Positions 7,421 to 16,373 of a stretch of 64,000 nucleotides of DNA are shown piece by piece. The notes beneath the pieces are model-generated. The model was not told the DNA's origin and did no database searches. It was given only the letters and a program-made list of their open reading frames with translations. Source of the stretch: Sphingomonas profundi (lineage in GTDB: Bacteria > Pseudomonadota > Alphaproteobacteria > Sphingomonadales > Sphingomonadaceae); contig NZ_CP046535.1 of the NCBI RefSeq assembly GCF_009739515.1, forward strand, positions 992,001 to 1,056,000, read 5' to 3'. Made by a program: the position numbers and the translations under genes. How positions within the stretch are numbered: the first letter of the stretch is position 1; every line of letters begins with the position of its first letter.

Positions 7421-8905
7421 TCAGATAGCGCGCTTGCGCCGCCAGGGCAAGGCCCCGTCCAGCATGCCGGCGATGCCGCGGCGCGGCGCGGCGGGCGTGG
7501 TGCGGAGGAGGAAGCCGGTCAGCGGCGCATCCCGCGCGATCGTCTGTCCCAGTGGCACCTCCTCGCTTTCGAACCCGTCGGCGAAGCGCGCCTTGTAGAC
7601 GATGTCGTGAGACGCCGTGTTTTTCGCCGCACGGCCGCCGCGATCGATATGGATGCCGAACAGCGGGCGACTCTGACCGCAGGTGCCGCAGAACTGCTCG
7701 GTGACGCAGGGCGCCGTGGCGCTGCCGTCGGCGTAGAGGCCGTGGTAGCGCAAGTCTCCGCTGGTGCCATGTTGCGGCACGATGGCGAAGCCCTCGATCC
7801 ACCCGCCGCCGGCCCAGTCGCCCGGCGTGGTCCAGGCCGTGCCGGTGCCGCCCAGATGGGTATAGCTGTCATAAGCCAGGTCCAGTTCGGCGACCTGCGT
7901 GCGCGTGCCGTCCCCGAACATGCACACATATTCGGCCAGCAGCCGGGCGGTGTAGCAGAGCAGGCTGAGGCGGGAGAGATGGCGCCGCGCGAAGGCCTTG
8001 GATTGCACGGCGATGTCGGCGAACAGCGCCTCGTGGCGATCCTGATTGTCGATCAGGTCCAGTATGTCCTCGTCCCGCGCGACCGGCACATAGTGCCGCC
8101 ACGGCACCAGCCCACGGAAATAATGGAGCTGATAGGGCGAGGCATATTTCAGCAGAACGGAATTGCTGTTGAGCGACAGGTAGACGCGCGAGCAGGTGGC
8201 GCCGTTGCCGTCGACGGAGATCAGGAAGCGATGCTCATACTGGCCATGCCAGTCGAGCGGGCTGCCCTTCACATCCAGCGCCTCGACCATCGCCACCGTC
8301 TCGGGCGAATCGCACTGGACGATCTGCGGCAGGTGGAACGTGATCCGCGGGTGATCGCGAAAACGCACCGCCGCGCGCAGGCGGGGCGTGCGCAGTTCGC
8401 GCACATGCTCGGCCGTCAGATAGTCGCCCGTGGTCGAGCCGACGAAGATGGCCGACCGCTGCTTCGCGGCGAACGGGCGGCCGTCGAAATATTTCGCCCG
8501 CTCGTCCGAGTAGAAGAGATGTTGCGGGAAATCGATGTCGGGCAGCAGGATGTAACGGGAGCCGAGCTTCTGCTGGTAGCAGAATAGCGGCAGATCGGTC
8601 TTGCCCGGAAAGGCATCGTGCATGGAGACGGCGAAGGTCGCCGATCCGCCCACGCCGAAGAAGCGGACGGCATCGCGGAACATGCGCAGATATTGATGCG
8701 CGCGTATGTCCAGGCCCAGGCTGGAGACGTGGCGCGTGGCGTCGGTCTCGGCGCGGGGCAGCATGGCGACGTCGCCGTCGGCGACGCGGAAGAGAAAGAC
8801 GGATGCGTCCTGAAGGCTGAGCTCGCCAAGCTCCGCCTCTATCTGATCGCGATCCCGGCTGAAGCCCCGCCATGCGGCGAACTCGGCCTCCACCCATTCC
8901 TTCAT
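7421..8905 (-). CDS. GT90-like glycosyltransferase with extra C-terminal domain
   Basis: A 494-residue protein whose first about 350 residues look like the GT90/LpsA/CAP10 glycosyltransferases: FCYQQKLGSRYILLPDIDF, an AIFVGSTTGDYL segment, and SVDGNGATCSRVYLSLNSNSVLLK followed by PWRHYVPV, which corresponds to the donor-binding region of the family. Roughly residues 360-460 form a separate beta-rich part (GWIEGF ... LRYHGLYADGS ... CGTCGQSRPLFGIHI) resembling ChW-type carbohydrate-associated repeats. The ATG at 8905 starts the conserved sequence; the frame is open further upstream only by base composition and overlaps nfuA. Likely role: transfer of a sugar to a surface glycan. Confidence 0.78.
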   Translation of the reverse strand: MKEWVEAEFAAWRGFSRDRDQIEAELGELSLQDASVFLFRVADGDVAMLPRAETDATRHVSSLGLDIRAHQYLRMFRDAVRFFGVGGSATFAVSMHDAFPGKTDLPLFCYQQKLGSRYILLPDIDFPQHLFYSDERAKYFDGRPFAAKQRSAIFVGSTTGDYLTAEHVRELRTPRLRAAVRFRDHPRITFHLPQIVQCDSPETVAMVEALDVKGSPLDWHGQYEHRFLISVDGNGATCSRVYLSLNSNSVLLKYASPYQLHYFRGLVPWRHYVPVARDEDILDLIDNQDRHEALFADIAVQSKAFARRHLSRLSLLCYTARLLAEYVCMFGDGTRTQVAELDLAYDSYTHLGGTGTAWTTPGDWAGGGWIEGFAIVPQHGTSGDLRYHGLYADGSATAPCVTEQFCGTCGQSRPLFGIHIDRGGRAAKNTASHDIVYKARFADGFESEEVPLGQTIARDAPLTGFLLRTTPAAPRRGIAGMLDGALPWRRKRAI

Positions 8906-9025
8906 CGGCTGCCCTTCCGCTCGGCGCTCCCTTGGCCGCCTTGGCCGGGGCGTGTCAACAATCCGCCCCATGGGCGCGGCGATGCGGGCCTTGCGCTCGG
9001 CGCGCGCGCGCGCCACATGCATCTC

Positions 9026-9592
9026 ATGCTGATCGAGACAGAAACGACGCCCAATCCGGCGACCCTGAAGTTCCTTCCCGGCCAGCCGGTGATGAGCGGC
9101 GGCACGCGCGATTTCGCCGATCCGGAGGAGGCGGCGCTCTCCCCGCTGGCATCGGCGCTGTTCAGCCTGGGCGACGTGACGGGCGTGTTCTTCGGGTCCG
9201 ACTTCGTCTCGGTCACGGTCGCGCCGGGGGCGGATTGGCGCGATGCCAAGCCGCAGGTGCTCGGCGTGCTGCTCGATCATTTCGCCAGCGGCGCGCCGCT
9301 GTTCGCGGGCGGCAGCGCGGCGGGGATCGCCATCGACGACGACTTTTCCGACGATCCGGCGGATGCCGACATCGTCGACCAGATCAAGGATCTGATCGAG
9401 ACGCGGGTGCGCCCGGCGGTGGCGCGCGACGGCGGCGATATCGTCTACCGTGGCTTTGACAAGGGCACCGTTTATCTGGCGATGCACGGCGCCTGCTCCG
9501 GCTGCCCGTCCTCCTCCGCCACGCTGAAGCAGGGTATCGAGACGCTGCTGAAGCATTATGTGCCCGAGGTGACGGAGGTTCGCGCGGCCTGA
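9026..9592 (+). CDS. nfuA: Fe-S cluster carrier, NifU/NfuA family
   Basis: A 188-residue scaffold or carrier that delivers Fe-S clusters to apo-enzymes in the cytoplasm. The N-terminal Nfu_N domain begins MLIETETTPNPATLKFLPGQ, characteristic of the alphaproteobacterial and mitochondrial NFU1 type. The C-terminal NifU domain carries RPAVARDGGDIVY and the cluster-binding CSGC (Cys157 and Cys160). ATG 9026 is preferred because the family starts at this methionine; an in-frame ATG at 9017 adds three residues. It is divergent from the GT90 gene and is followed 46 bases later by the nitroreductase. Confidence 0.92.
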   Translation: MLIETETTPNPATLKFLPGQPVMSGGTRDFADPEEAALSPLASALFSLGDVTGVFFGSDFVSVTVAPGADWRDAKPQVLGVLLDHFASGAPLFAGGSAAGIAIDDDFSDDPADADIVDQIKDLIETRVRPAVARDGGDIVYRGFDKGTVYLAMHGACSGCPSSSATLKQGIETLLKHYVPEVTEVRAA

Positions 9593-9638
9593 TCGCCGCC
9601 GGTAACGGGCCACGAGGATCGACGTGGGGGAATGTGCG

Positions 9639-10286
9639 ATGGCCGCAGACATGGAAACCGCATCCGCCGACCCCGCACCGGCGGACGGCGTGCTGACCGA
9701 CGCGGCGCTGGACCGCATCTTCCGGGCGGCGCGATCCTATAACGGCTATCTCGATCGCCCGGTGCCGGAGGCGCAGCTGCGGGCGATATGGGATCTGATG
9801 AAGTGGGGGCCGACATCGGCCAACATGATGCCGGCGCGGATCATCTGGTGCACCACGCCCGACAGCAAGGCGCGGCTGGCGAAACTGTCTTCCGGCACGA
9901 ACGGGCCGAAGATCCTGGCGGCGCCGGTCACGGCGATCGTGGCGATGGACATGGCCTTCTACGACATGCTGCCCAAGACCTTCCCGCACGCCGATGCGCG
10001 CAGCTGGTTCATGGCGGCGGACGGCACGCTCGACGCGGCGATGGTGGAGGATGCGGCTTTCCGCAACAGCAGCCTGCAGGGCGCGTACTTCGTCATCGCG
10101 GCACGCGCGCTGGGGCTGGATACCGGGCCGATGTCCGGCATCGACAAGGCGGCGATCGACGCGGAGTTCCTGGGCGGCACCGGCTGGCGGACGAACTTCG
10201 TCGCGACCCTCGGCCACGGCGATCCGGCGACGATCTTCGGGCGGCTGCCACGGCTCGAGTTCGACGAGGCGAACCGGATCGTCTGA
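9639..10286 (+). CDS. Nitroreductase-family malonic semialdehyde reductase-like
   Basis: A 215-residue FMN-dependent nitroreductase-family enzyme of the RutE/HadB group, which reduces malonic semialdehyde and similar 3-oxo compounds. Supporting stretches are AARSYNGYLDRPVPEAQL, DLMKWGPTSANMMPARI, LQGAYFVIAARALGLDTGPM and the DEANRIV end, all typical of that group. ATG 9639 lies behind GGGGGA; a GTG at 9624 is a possible earlier start. No other pyrimidine-degradation (rut) gene is nearby, so the physiological substrate is open. It precedes tsaB by six bases, suggesting cotranscription. Confidence 0.85.
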   Translation: MAADMETASADPAPADGVLTDAALDRIFRAARSYNGYLDRPVPEAQLRAIWDLMKWGPTSANMMPARIIWCTTPDSKARLAKLSSGTNGPKILAAPVTAIVAMDMAFYDMLPKTFPHADARSWFMAADGTLDAAMVEDAAFRNSSLQGAYFVIAARALGLDTGPMSGIDKAAIDAEFLGGTGWRTNFVATLGHGDPATIFGRLPRLEFDEANRIV

Positions 10287-10292
10287 GGCGTC

Positions 10293-10919
10293 GTGGACCT
10301 CGTGATCGATACCGCGACGGCGGCATGCTCCGTCGCCCTGCTGCATGACGGCACGATCCTGGCCGAGCGGCACGAGATCGTCGGGCGCGGCCACGCCGAG
10401 CGGCTGGTGCCGCAGATCGCCGAGCTGCTGGCCGAACAGCCGATGCCCTGCGCCGCCATCCGCGTGGATTGCGGCCCCGGCAGCTTCACCGGCGTGCGGG
10501 TGGGGCTGGCGGCGGCGCGTGCGCTGGGGCTGGGCTGGGGCGTGCCGGTGCACGGTTACGGCGCGATGGCGGTGATCGCGGCGGCCGCCTTCGCCGAGGA
10601 TGAGGCGTCGGACGGCCTGTGCGTGGCGCTGACCGGCGGCCACGGCGAGATCTTCGTCCGGCGCTTCGCGGCGCATCCGTTCCGCGCGACGGGCGACCTC
10701 ATGTCGCTGGCGCCGGAAGCGGCGGGGGCGATGATCGCGGACCGGATCGTCGTCGGGTCGGGCGCCGCCGCCCTCGTCGGCGCGCGCGGTGCGGGCCAGG
10801 CGCGGGACCGGCTGCCGCGCGCGGCGGACGCCCGCCTGCTGCCGCCCGAGTGGACGACGCTGACGCCGAGCCCCGTCTACGGCCGCCCGCCCGACGCCCG
10901 CCCGCAGGTGGCGGCGTGA
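10293..10919 (+). CDS. tsaB: tRNA t6A synthesis protein TsaB
   Basis: TsaB is the non-catalytic partner of TsaD in making N6-threonylcarbamoyladenosine on ANN-decoding tRNAs. The 208-residue protein begins at GTG with LVIDTATAACSVALLHDG, then GHAERLVPQI and VDCGPGSFTGVRVGLAAARAL, the conserved ASKHA-fold signature of the family. The C-terminal half is short and Ala/Arg-rich as usual for TsaB. It overlaps rimI by four bases (GTGA), a common tsaB-rimI pairing that suggests translational coupling. Confidence 0.93.
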   Translation: MDLVIDTATAACSVALLHDGTILAERHEIVGRGHAERLVPQIAELLAEQPMPCAAIRVDCGPGSFTGVRVGLAAARALGLGWGVPVHGYGAMAVIAAAAFAEDEASDGLCVALTGGHGEIFVRRFAAHPFRATGDLMSLAPEAAGAMIADRIVVGSGAAALVGARGAGQARDRLPRAADARLLPPEWTTLTPSPVYGRPPDARPQVAA

Positions 10920-11386
10920 GCGATCCGCTGACGATCGAGACGGCCGCCGCCGGCGACATTGCGGCGGTGATGACGGTGATGACGGAGGCGTTCGATCCGG
11001 CGTTCGGCGAGGCGTGGAACGCGAACCAGTGTCTCGGCATCCTCGGCCTGCCCGGCGTGTGGATGCTGCTGGCGCGGCGCGCGGCCGAGCCGCTGGGCTT
11101 CGCGCTCGCCCGCATCGTGATGGACGAGGCGGAGCTGCTGCTACTGGGCGTGCGCCCGGCCCATCGCCGCCACGGCGTCGGCTCGAAACTGCTGGAGCGG
11201 GTGACGGCGGAGGCCGAAGCGCGCGGCGCGGCGCGCCTGCACCTGGAGGTGCGCGACGGCAATCCGGCACTAGAACTCTATCGCGCGCGGGGGTTCAGTC
11301 AGACGGGCTGCCGGCCGGATTATTATCGCGGCGCGGACGGCAAGTCGTTCGACGCGCTGAGCCTGACCACCGTCGTCAAAAAATAG
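10916..11386 (+). CDS. rimI: GNAT N-acetyltransferase, RimI-like
   Basis: A 156-residue GNAT enzyme, probably the N-terminal acetyltransferase of ribosomal protein S18. The acetyl-CoA loop is VRPAHRRHGVGSKLL (R-x-x-G-x-G), followed by LHLEVRDGNPALELYRARGF, the usual RimI C-terminal signature. The start is the GTG at 10916 inside the tsaB stop region; the frame is open further upstream but only as an out-of-frame overlap with tsaB. The linkage to tsaB is the strongest support for RimI over another GNAT. Confidence 0.88.
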   Translation: MSDPLTIETAAAGDIAAVMTVMTEAFDPAFGEAWNANQCLGILGLPGVWMLLARRAAEPLGFALARIVMDEAELLLLGVRPAHRRHGVGSKLLERVTAEAEARGAARLHLEVRDGNPALELYRARGFSQTGCRPDYYRGADGKSFDALSLTTVVKK

Positions 11387-11445
11387 ACAGTTGCGCCCAT
11401 TTGTAACTAAAAGCTTGATAAACCAAAATGGACCGAACATGATCC

Positions 11446-11477
11446 TTTATGGCGCTATCAACAGATCGCGCCATAAA
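11446..11477. promoter_or_regulatory. Perfect 10-bp inverted repeat before mucR
   Basis: tttatggcgc (11446-11455) and gcgccataaa (11468-11477) are exact reverse complements separated by 12 bases, ending 23 bases before the mucR start. The surrounding 11390-11500 is clearly richer in A/T than its flanks. MucR/Ros proteins repress their own genes at T/A-rich sites, so an operator for self-control is plausible; a leader hairpin is the alternative. Confidence 0.5.
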
Positions 11478-11500
11478 ATGACGATCAAGGGTTCGCCACC

Positions 11501-11914
11501 ATGAATGAAGCATCCGAAGGCCCCGAAAACCTCATCGCGCTGACCGCCGATATTGTCTCGGCGCATGTCAGCAACAATCGCGTTCCCGTCACGGATCTGC
11601 CGTCGCTGATCCAGAACGTGCACGAGGCCCTCAACAGCCTGAACGAGGATGCCGTGGCGCCCGCCGCCAAGCAGGAACCGGCCGTGTCGATCCGCGCATC
11701 GGTGAAGCCGGAATATATCGTCTGCCTGGAAGATGGCAAGAAACTGAAGATGCTGAAGCGCCACCTGATGACGCACTACCAGATGACGCCGGAGCAATAT
11801 CGCCAGAAGTGGCACCTGCCGGCCGACTACCCCATGGTGGCGCCGAACTATGCCGAGCAGCGCCGTGCGCTCGCCAAGCGGATCGGCCTCGGCACGCAGC
11901 CGCGCCGCCACTGA
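11501..11914 (+). CDS. mucR: MucR/Ros family transcriptional regulator
   Basis: A 137-residue zinc-finger regulator of the prokaryotic Ros/MucR family, which controls surface polysaccharide, motility and cell-cycle genes in alphaproteobacteria. The finger is [20 protein letters not shown] with Cys75, Asp78, His88 and His92; the second Cys of Ros is Asp here, a variant known in functional family members. The sequence after it, [18 protein letters not shown], is also family-typical. It stands alone, with an AT-rich upstream region carrying a perfect inverted repeat. Confidence 0.95.
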   Translation: MNEASEGPENLIALTADIVSAHVSNNRVPVTDLPSLIQNVHEALNSLNEDAVAPAAKQEPAVSIRASVKPEYIVCLEDGKKLKMLKRHLMTHYQMTPEQYRQKWHLPADYPMVAPNYAEQRRALAKRIGLGTQPRRH

Positions 11915-11916
11915 GC

Positions 11917-11951
11917 GGAGGCGCCGGAGGGCGGCAGGCGCCGGCGCCTCC
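11917..11951 (+). terminator. Possible mucR terminator hairpin
   Basis: ggaggcgccgg (11917-11927) pairs perfectly with ccggcgcctcc (11941-11951) around a 13-base loop, starting three bases after the mucR stop. No T-run follows directly, so efficiency as a terminator is uncertain. Confidence 0.45.
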
Positions 11952-12050
11952 TCGACGGAATTGCGTGACGGACCCCTTTTTCCGGACGGCGAAAGCCACT
12001 AGGTCTAGCGGCGTAGCGCATCGCGCCTCGCTATCTGAACAAGGGACACC

Positions 12051-12473
12051 ATGCCGCGCAAGATCGACGTCGAGGCGCTGTGCGCCGAAAAGGGCCTGCG
12101 CATCACGGAGCAGCGCCGCGTGATCGCGCGCGTGCTGTCCGACGCGGAGGATCATCCCGACGTGGAGGCCCTGCACGCCCGCGCGTCGGCGATCGACACG
12201 GGCATCTCGATCGCCACGGTGTATCGCACGGTGCGTCTGTTCGAGGAGGCGGGCATCCTGGAACGCCATGATTTCGGCGACGGGCGCGCGCGCTACGAGG
12301 CGGCGGCCGAGACCCATCACGATCATCTGATCGACGTCGAGACCGGGCGCGTGATCGAGTTCGTCGATCCGGAGCTGGAGGAGCTGCAGCGCCGCATCGC
12401 CGCGAAGCTGGGCTTCCGCCTCGTCGATCACCGGATGGAACTGTACGGGGTATCGATCGATCGGCCTCACTGA
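12051..12473 (+). CDS. fur: Fur family metalloregulator
   Basis: A 140-residue Fur-family repressor. The winged helix includes GLRITEQRRVIARVL and ISIATVYRTVRLFEEAGIL (recognition helix region, residues 52-70). The metal site has HHDH at 89-92 and a downstream DPELEELQ stretch. The CxxC structural zinc pairs of enteric Fur are absent, as in the alphaproteobacterial Fur/Mur group, so it may sense Fe(II) or Mn(II). It is likely cotranscribed with plsC and miaB, and could control TonB-dependent receptors in the window, though I saw no clear Fur box. Confidence 0.9.
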   Translation: MPRKIDVEALCAEKGLRITEQRRVIARVLSDAEDHPDVEALHARASAIDTGISIATVYRTVRLFEEAGILERHDFGDGRARYEAAAETHHDHLIDVETGRVIEFVDPELEELQRRIAAKLGFRLVDHRMELYGVSIDRPH

Positions 12474-12504
12474 CGCGCTGCGGCTGGGGCTGCGCGCGGC
12501 GCGC

Positions 12505-13215
12505 GTGGCGGCGGCCTTCGTCGGCAACCTGCCGGGCCATCTCGTCGCGCGGCGGCGGCCGGCGGCATCGCCGCATATCCGGCATTTCCTGACGGCGGCG
12601 GGCCGCGCCTTCGGCCTGCGGGTGACGATCGCCGGCACGCCGCTGCCGCGGGACGTGCTGTTCGTGGCCAACCACGTCTCCTGGCTCGACATTCTCGCGC
12701 TGGGCGGGGCGACCGGCACCGCCTTCGTCTCCAAGGACGATGTCGCCGGCTGGCCGCTGGTCGGCTGGATGGCGCGGGAGGCGGGCACGATCTTCATCCG
12801 CCGCCAGCGCCACGCCGTGCGCGGGCAGGCGGACGAGCTGGGTCGCGCGCTGGCGGCCGGCCGCGCGGTGGCGCTGTTCCCGGAAGGGACGACCGGGCGC
12901 GGCGACGCGCTGCTGCCGTTCCGCGCTGCGCTGCTGGCGGCGGTGGCGGATGCGCCGGCGGGGGTGCGCGTGCAGCCGGTGGCGATCGACTATGGCGCGG
13001 CCGCGCGCGATATCGCCTGGACGAACAACGAGGGCACGATCGGCAATGTGCGGCGGGTGGGCGGGCGGGCCGACCGCCTGCGCGTAACCCTGCGCTTTCT
13101 GCCACCGATCGATCCCGCCGGCATGGACCGCAAGGCGATCGCGGCGGCGGCGCGCGAGGCGATCGGGCGGGCGCTTTCGGAGAGCGGCACGATCGCCTAT
13201 GAGGCGGCGCCATGA
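12505..13215 (+). CDS. plsC: 1-acyl-glycerol-3-phosphate acyltransferase
   Basis: PlsC makes phosphatidic acid from lysophosphatidic acid at the inner membrane. The 236-residue reading starts at GTG 12505 and shows the catalytic HxxxxD box NHVSWLD (His57 to Asp62) and the glycerophosphate-binding FPEGTT near residue 132, plus IFIRRQR. No better start exists between the fur stop and 12505, although the frame stays open across it, so the N-terminus may be a few residues longer. It overlaps miaB by four bases (ATGA), which suggests coupled translation. Confidence 0.88.
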   Translation: MAAAFVGNLPGHLVARRRPAASPHIRHFLTAAGRAFGLRVTIAGTPLPRDVLFVANHVSWLDILALGGATGTAFVSKDDVAGWPLVGWMAREAGTIFIRRQRHAVRGQADELGRALAAGRAVALFPEGTTGRGDALLPFRAALLAAVADAPAGVRVQPVAIDYGAAARDIAWTNNEGTIGNVRRVGGRADRLRVTLRFLPPIDPAGMDRKAIAAAAREAIGRALSESGTIAYEAAP

Positions 13216-14543
13216 CGCGCACCCCACCCAAGAGCTTCCACATCAAGTCGTTCGGCTGCCAGATGAACGCCTATGACGGCGCCCGCATGGCCGAGCTGCT
13301 GGAGACGCAGGGGCTGGCGGCGGCCGACCGCGCCGAGGCCGCCGATCTGGTCGTGCTCAACACCTGCCACATCCGCGAGAAGGCGGCCGAGAAGGTCTAT
13401 TCCGATATCGGCCGGCTGAAGCGGGCGGACGGCAGCCGCCCGATGATCGCGGTGGCCGGCTGCGTTGCACAGGCCGAGGGCGAGGAGATCACCCGCCGCG
13501 CCAAGTCTGTCGACATCGTCGTCGGCCCGCAGGCCTATCACAATCTGCCGGCGCTGGTGGCGGAGGCGACGCGCGGAGGGCGAGCCCTCGACACCGACAT
13601 GCCGGTCGTGTCCAAGTTCGAGAGCCTCCCGCGCAGGCGGGCGCAGGGGCCGAGCGCCTTCCTGACGGTGCAGGAGGGGTGCGACAAATTCTGCACCTAC
13701 TGCGTCGTGCCCTATACGCGCGGCGCCGAGGTGTCGCGGCCGTGGCGCGCGGTGATGGACGAGGCGCGGGCGCTGGCGGATGCCGGCGCGTGCGAGATCA
13801 GCCTGCTGGGCCAGAACGTGAATGCGTGGCGGGGCGAGGACGAGGCAGGGCGGCCGCAGGGGCTGGACGGCCTGATCCGCGCGATCGACCGGATCCCCGG
13901 CGTGCGCCGCATCCGCTACACCACCAGCCACCCGAACGACATGACCGACGGGCTGATCGCCGCCCATGCCGAGGTGGCGGGGCTGATGCCCTTCCTCCAT
14001 CTGCCGGTGCAGGCGGGCAGCGACCGCATCCTGAAGGCGATGAACCGCAGCCACACGACCGCGAGCTACCTGCGCGTGATCGAGCGGGTGCGGGCGGCAC
14101 GGCCGGACATAGCCATATCTGGCGATTTCATCGTCGGCTTCCCCGGCGAGACGGAGGCGGATTTCGCCGCCACCCTGGCGCTGGTGGCGGAGATCGGGCA
14201 CGCGCAGGCATTCAGCTTCAAATATTCGCCGCGCCCCGGCACGCCGGCCGCGACGATGGCGGATCAGGTGCCGGCGGAGGTGATGCACGCCCGGCTCCTC
14301 CGGTTGCAGGCGCTGATCGCGGCGCAGGCGCACGCCTTCAACCGCGCGAGCGAGGGGCTGGTTATGCCGGTGCTGCTGGAGCGGAACGGCAAGAAGCCGG
14401 GCCAGCGGCTCGGCAAGTCGCCCTATCTCCAGTCCGTGCTGGTCGACAGCGAGCTGCCGATCGGCAGCCTGGTGGATGTCGCGATCGTGGCGGGCGGGCC
14501 GAACAGCCTGCAGGGCATCGTGCATGCGCGTGCGGCGGCCTGA
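13212..14543 (+). CDS. miaB: tRNA 2-methylthio-N6-dimethylallyladenosine synthase
   Basis: MiaB is a radical-SAM methylthiotransferase that adds a methylthio group to ms2i6A37 in tRNAs reading UNN codons. In 443 residues it has the MTTase N-terminal cluster cysteines Cys16, Cys52 and Cys84, the radical SAM motif Cys157-x3-Cys161-x2-Cys164 within [18 protein letters not shown], and a C-terminal TRAM-like domain ending about residue 440. The two Fe-S clusters fit its proximity to nfuA only loosely. Overlaps plsC by four bases; phoH follows after about 100 bases, the usual alphaproteobacterial order. Confidence 0.96.
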   Translation: MTRTPPKSFHIKSFGCQMNAYDGARMAELLETQGLAAADRAEAADLVVLNTCHIREKAAEKVYSDIGRLKRADGSRPMIAVAGCVAQAEGEEITRRAKSVDIVVGPQAYHNLPALVAEATRGGRALDTDMPVVSKFESLPRRRAQGPSAFLTVQEGCDKFCTYCVVPYTRGAEVSRPWRAVMDEARALADAGACEISLLGQNVNAWRGEDEAGRPQGLDGLIRAIDRIPGVRRIRYTTSHPNDMTDGLIAAHAEVAGLMPFLHLPVQAGSDRILKAMNRSHTTASYLRVIERVRAARPDIAISGDFIVGFPGETEADFAATLALVAEIGHAQAFSFKYSPRPGTPAATMADQVPAEVMHARLLRLQALIAAQAHAFNRASEGLVMPVLLERNGKKPGQRLGKSPYLQSVLVDSELPIGSLVDVAIVAGGPNSLQGIVHARAAA

Positions 14544-14646
14544 TTCGCGCTGTTGCGCACCGCCCGGATATGCGGGCAGGCTGCGTATCGGGAGTCCCGC
14601 CCGTTCCGGGACCGGTGGAGCCCATCGCCTATGATTATCGGCCTTC

Positions 14647-15642
14647 ATGTCGCGTAAGCCGGTTCCCGCGCAGGCCGGCGAGCGCGCCCGGCTGGAGATC
14701 CTGTTCGACAAGCCGCAGCTGCTGGGGCGATTGTTCGGCGAATATGATCGCAACCTCGTCGCGATCGAGAACCGCCTCGGCGTCTACATCGCCGCGCGAG
14801 GCAACAAGATCCAGATCGAAGGTATCGCCGAGCAGGCCGGCCGCGCGCGCGAGGTGCTGACCGGCCTCTACAACCGGCTGGTGCAGGGGCAGGAGCTGGA
14901 TACCGGCGCGGTGGAGGCGGTGATCGCCATGTCGGCCGAGCCGGTGCTGGACGGCATCATCCGCGCCGATGTGAGCCAGCCGCCGGCAGTGATGATCCGC
15001 ACCCGCAAGAAGACGATCGTGCCGCGATCGAACACCCAGATCCGCTACATGGAGGCGCTGGCGAGCGCCGACATCATCTTCGCGCTCGGCCCGGCGGGCA
15101 CCGGCAAGACCTATCTGGCGGTGGCGCAGGCGGTGCAGATGCTGATCCAGGGGCAGGTGGATCGCCTGATCCTCAGCCGCCCGGCGGTGGAGGCGGGCGA
15201 GCGGCTGGGCTTCCTGCCGGGCGACATGAAGGAGAAGGTCGATCCCTATCTCCGCCCGCTCTACGACGCGCTCTACGACATGCTGCCGGCCGAGCAGGTG
15301 GAGCGGCGCATCACCAGTGGCGAGATCGAGATCGCGCCACTGGCCTTCATGCGCGGGCGCACGCTGGGCGATGCCTTCATCATCCTGGACGAGGCGCAGA
15401 ACACCACGACGGCGCAGATGAAGATGTTCCTCACCCGCTTCGGCATGAACAGCCGGATGGTGGTGTGCGGCGATCCCCGGCAGGTGGATCTGCCGGGGCC
15501 GGGCGTGTCCGGCCTCGCCGATGCGGTGAACCGGCTGGAGGGCGTGGAGGGCATGGCGACGATCCGCTTCAACGCGGCGGACGTTGTGCGCCACCCCATC
15601 GTCGGCCGGATCGTGGAAGCCTATGAGGGGCCGGATGCCTGA
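14647..15642 (+). CDS. phoH: PhoH family ATPase
   Basis: A 331-residue PhoH-like ATPase. An N-terminal KH-like part (residues 15-80) is followed by the PhoH domain with Walker A GPAGTGKT (148-155), [18 protein letters not shown], and Walker [20 protein letters not shown], then GDPRQVDLP. Family members are linked to phosphate starvation and to RNA metabolism, and the constant neighbourhood with ybeY and corC points to ribosome or RNA quality control. The start lies in a leader rich in GC with no obvious ribosome site. Confidence 0.93.
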   Translation: MSRKPVPAQAGERARLEILFDKPQLLGRLFGEYDRNLVAIENRLGVYIAARGNKIQIEGIAEQAGRAREVLTGLYNRLVQGQELDTGAVEAVIAMSAEPVLDGIIRADVSQPPAVMIRTRKKTIVPRSNTQIRYMEALASADIIFALGPAGTGKTYLAVAQAVQMLIQGQVDRLILSRPAVEAGERLGFLPGDMKEKVDPYLRPLYDALYDMLPAEQVERRITSGEIEIAPLAFMRGRTLGDAFIILDEAQNTTTAQMKMFLTRFGMNSRMVVCGDPRQVDLPGPGVSGLADAVNRLEGVEGMATIRFNAADVVRHPIVGRIVEAYEGPDA

Positions 15643-15766
15643 TCGCTGGATGACGGCCCTCCCGTTCGCGAGGGAGATCGGGGTGGATGAGGCCGGCATG
15701 GGGACGGGTGTCGGTGGCGCGTGCCGGCCGTGCGGGACGCTCGCTGCGCTCGCGACCCACCCCCAA

Positions 15767-15790
15767 CCCCCTCCCTTGAAAGGGAGGGGG
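15767..15790. repeat. Dispersed palindrome masking ybeY ribosome site
   Basis: ccccctccct (15767-15776) and agggaggggg (15781-15790) form a perfect 10-bp stem with a TGAA loop. The arms match the short C-rich/G-rich palindrome that is common between genes in alphaproteobacteria (recalled, not checked). The 3' arm is the only purine-rich ribosome-site candidate for ybeY and ends eight bases before its ATG. Confidence 0.65.
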
Positions 15791-15798
15791 CGCGCGCG

Positions 15799-16311
15799 AT
15801 GATCGTCGTCGCATCGCAGATCGAGCCGGCGTGGCCGGGCGACGTGGCGGCGTGGGAGGCGCTGGCGGCCGAGGCGGTGGTCGCCGCGGTGCGCCACACG
15901 CCCTACTGCCCGCTGATCGACGATCCGGTGGAGATCGAGGTCTCCGTGCGCTTCGCCGACGATGCGGAGGTGCGCGGGCTGAACGCCGCCTATCGCGCGA
16001 AAGACAGGCCGACCAACGTGCTGTCGTTCCCGATGGTGCAGCGCGACCTGCTCGACGGCATCGCCAATACCGACGATGGCGAGGTGCTGCTCGGCGACAT
16101 CATCCTCGCTTACGGCGTGTGCGCGCGCGAAGCGGCGGAGAAGGGCGTCTCGACCGAGACCCACGCGACCCACCTCGTCGTCCACGGCACGCTCCACCTG
16201 CTCGGCTTCGATCATGAGAGCGACGCGGAGGCTGAGGGGATGGAGGCGATCGAGCGATCCGTGCTCGCCTCCCTCGGCATCGCCGACCCGTATGTCGTGG
16301 AGGAAGCCTGA
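15799..16311 (+). CDS. ybeY: Endoribonuclease/rRNA maturation factor YbeY
   Basis: A single-strand endoribonuclease for 16S rRNA 3'-end maturation and ribosome quality control. The 170-residue protein carries the zinc motif H129-GTL-H133-LLGFD-H139 (Hx3Hx5H), preceded by the conserved KDRPTNVLSFP and EVLLGDIILA. ATG 15799 is taken because upstream in-frame codons read through the dispersed palindrome. It stands between phoH and corC as in most proteobacteria. Confidence 0.95.
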   Translation: MIVVASQIEPAWPGDVAAWEALAAEAVVAAVRHTPYCPLIDDPVEIEVSVRFADDAEVRGLNAAYRAKDRPTNVLSFPMVQRDLLDGIANTDDGEVLLGDIILAYGVCAREAAEKGVSTETHATHLVVHGTLHLLGFDHESDAEAEGMEAIERSVLASLGIADPYVVEEA

Positions 16312-16373
16312 GTCTCTCGACTCGGGCAGGTCGCGCCGCGTAATGTGGGCACGGGCAACAGAAACAGGGCGAT

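Noticed and set aside
5555-8587. Very long (1010-codon) forward ORF
   Set aside because: Antisense to rhlE and the GT90 gene, low-complexity Arg/Ala-rich translation; a shadow of GC bias.
7421-9718. 765-codon reverse ORF covering the GT90 gene and nfuA
   Set aside because: Only residues from 8905 onward match the family; the upstream part is antisense to nfuA and reflects the GC-rich stop-poor frame.
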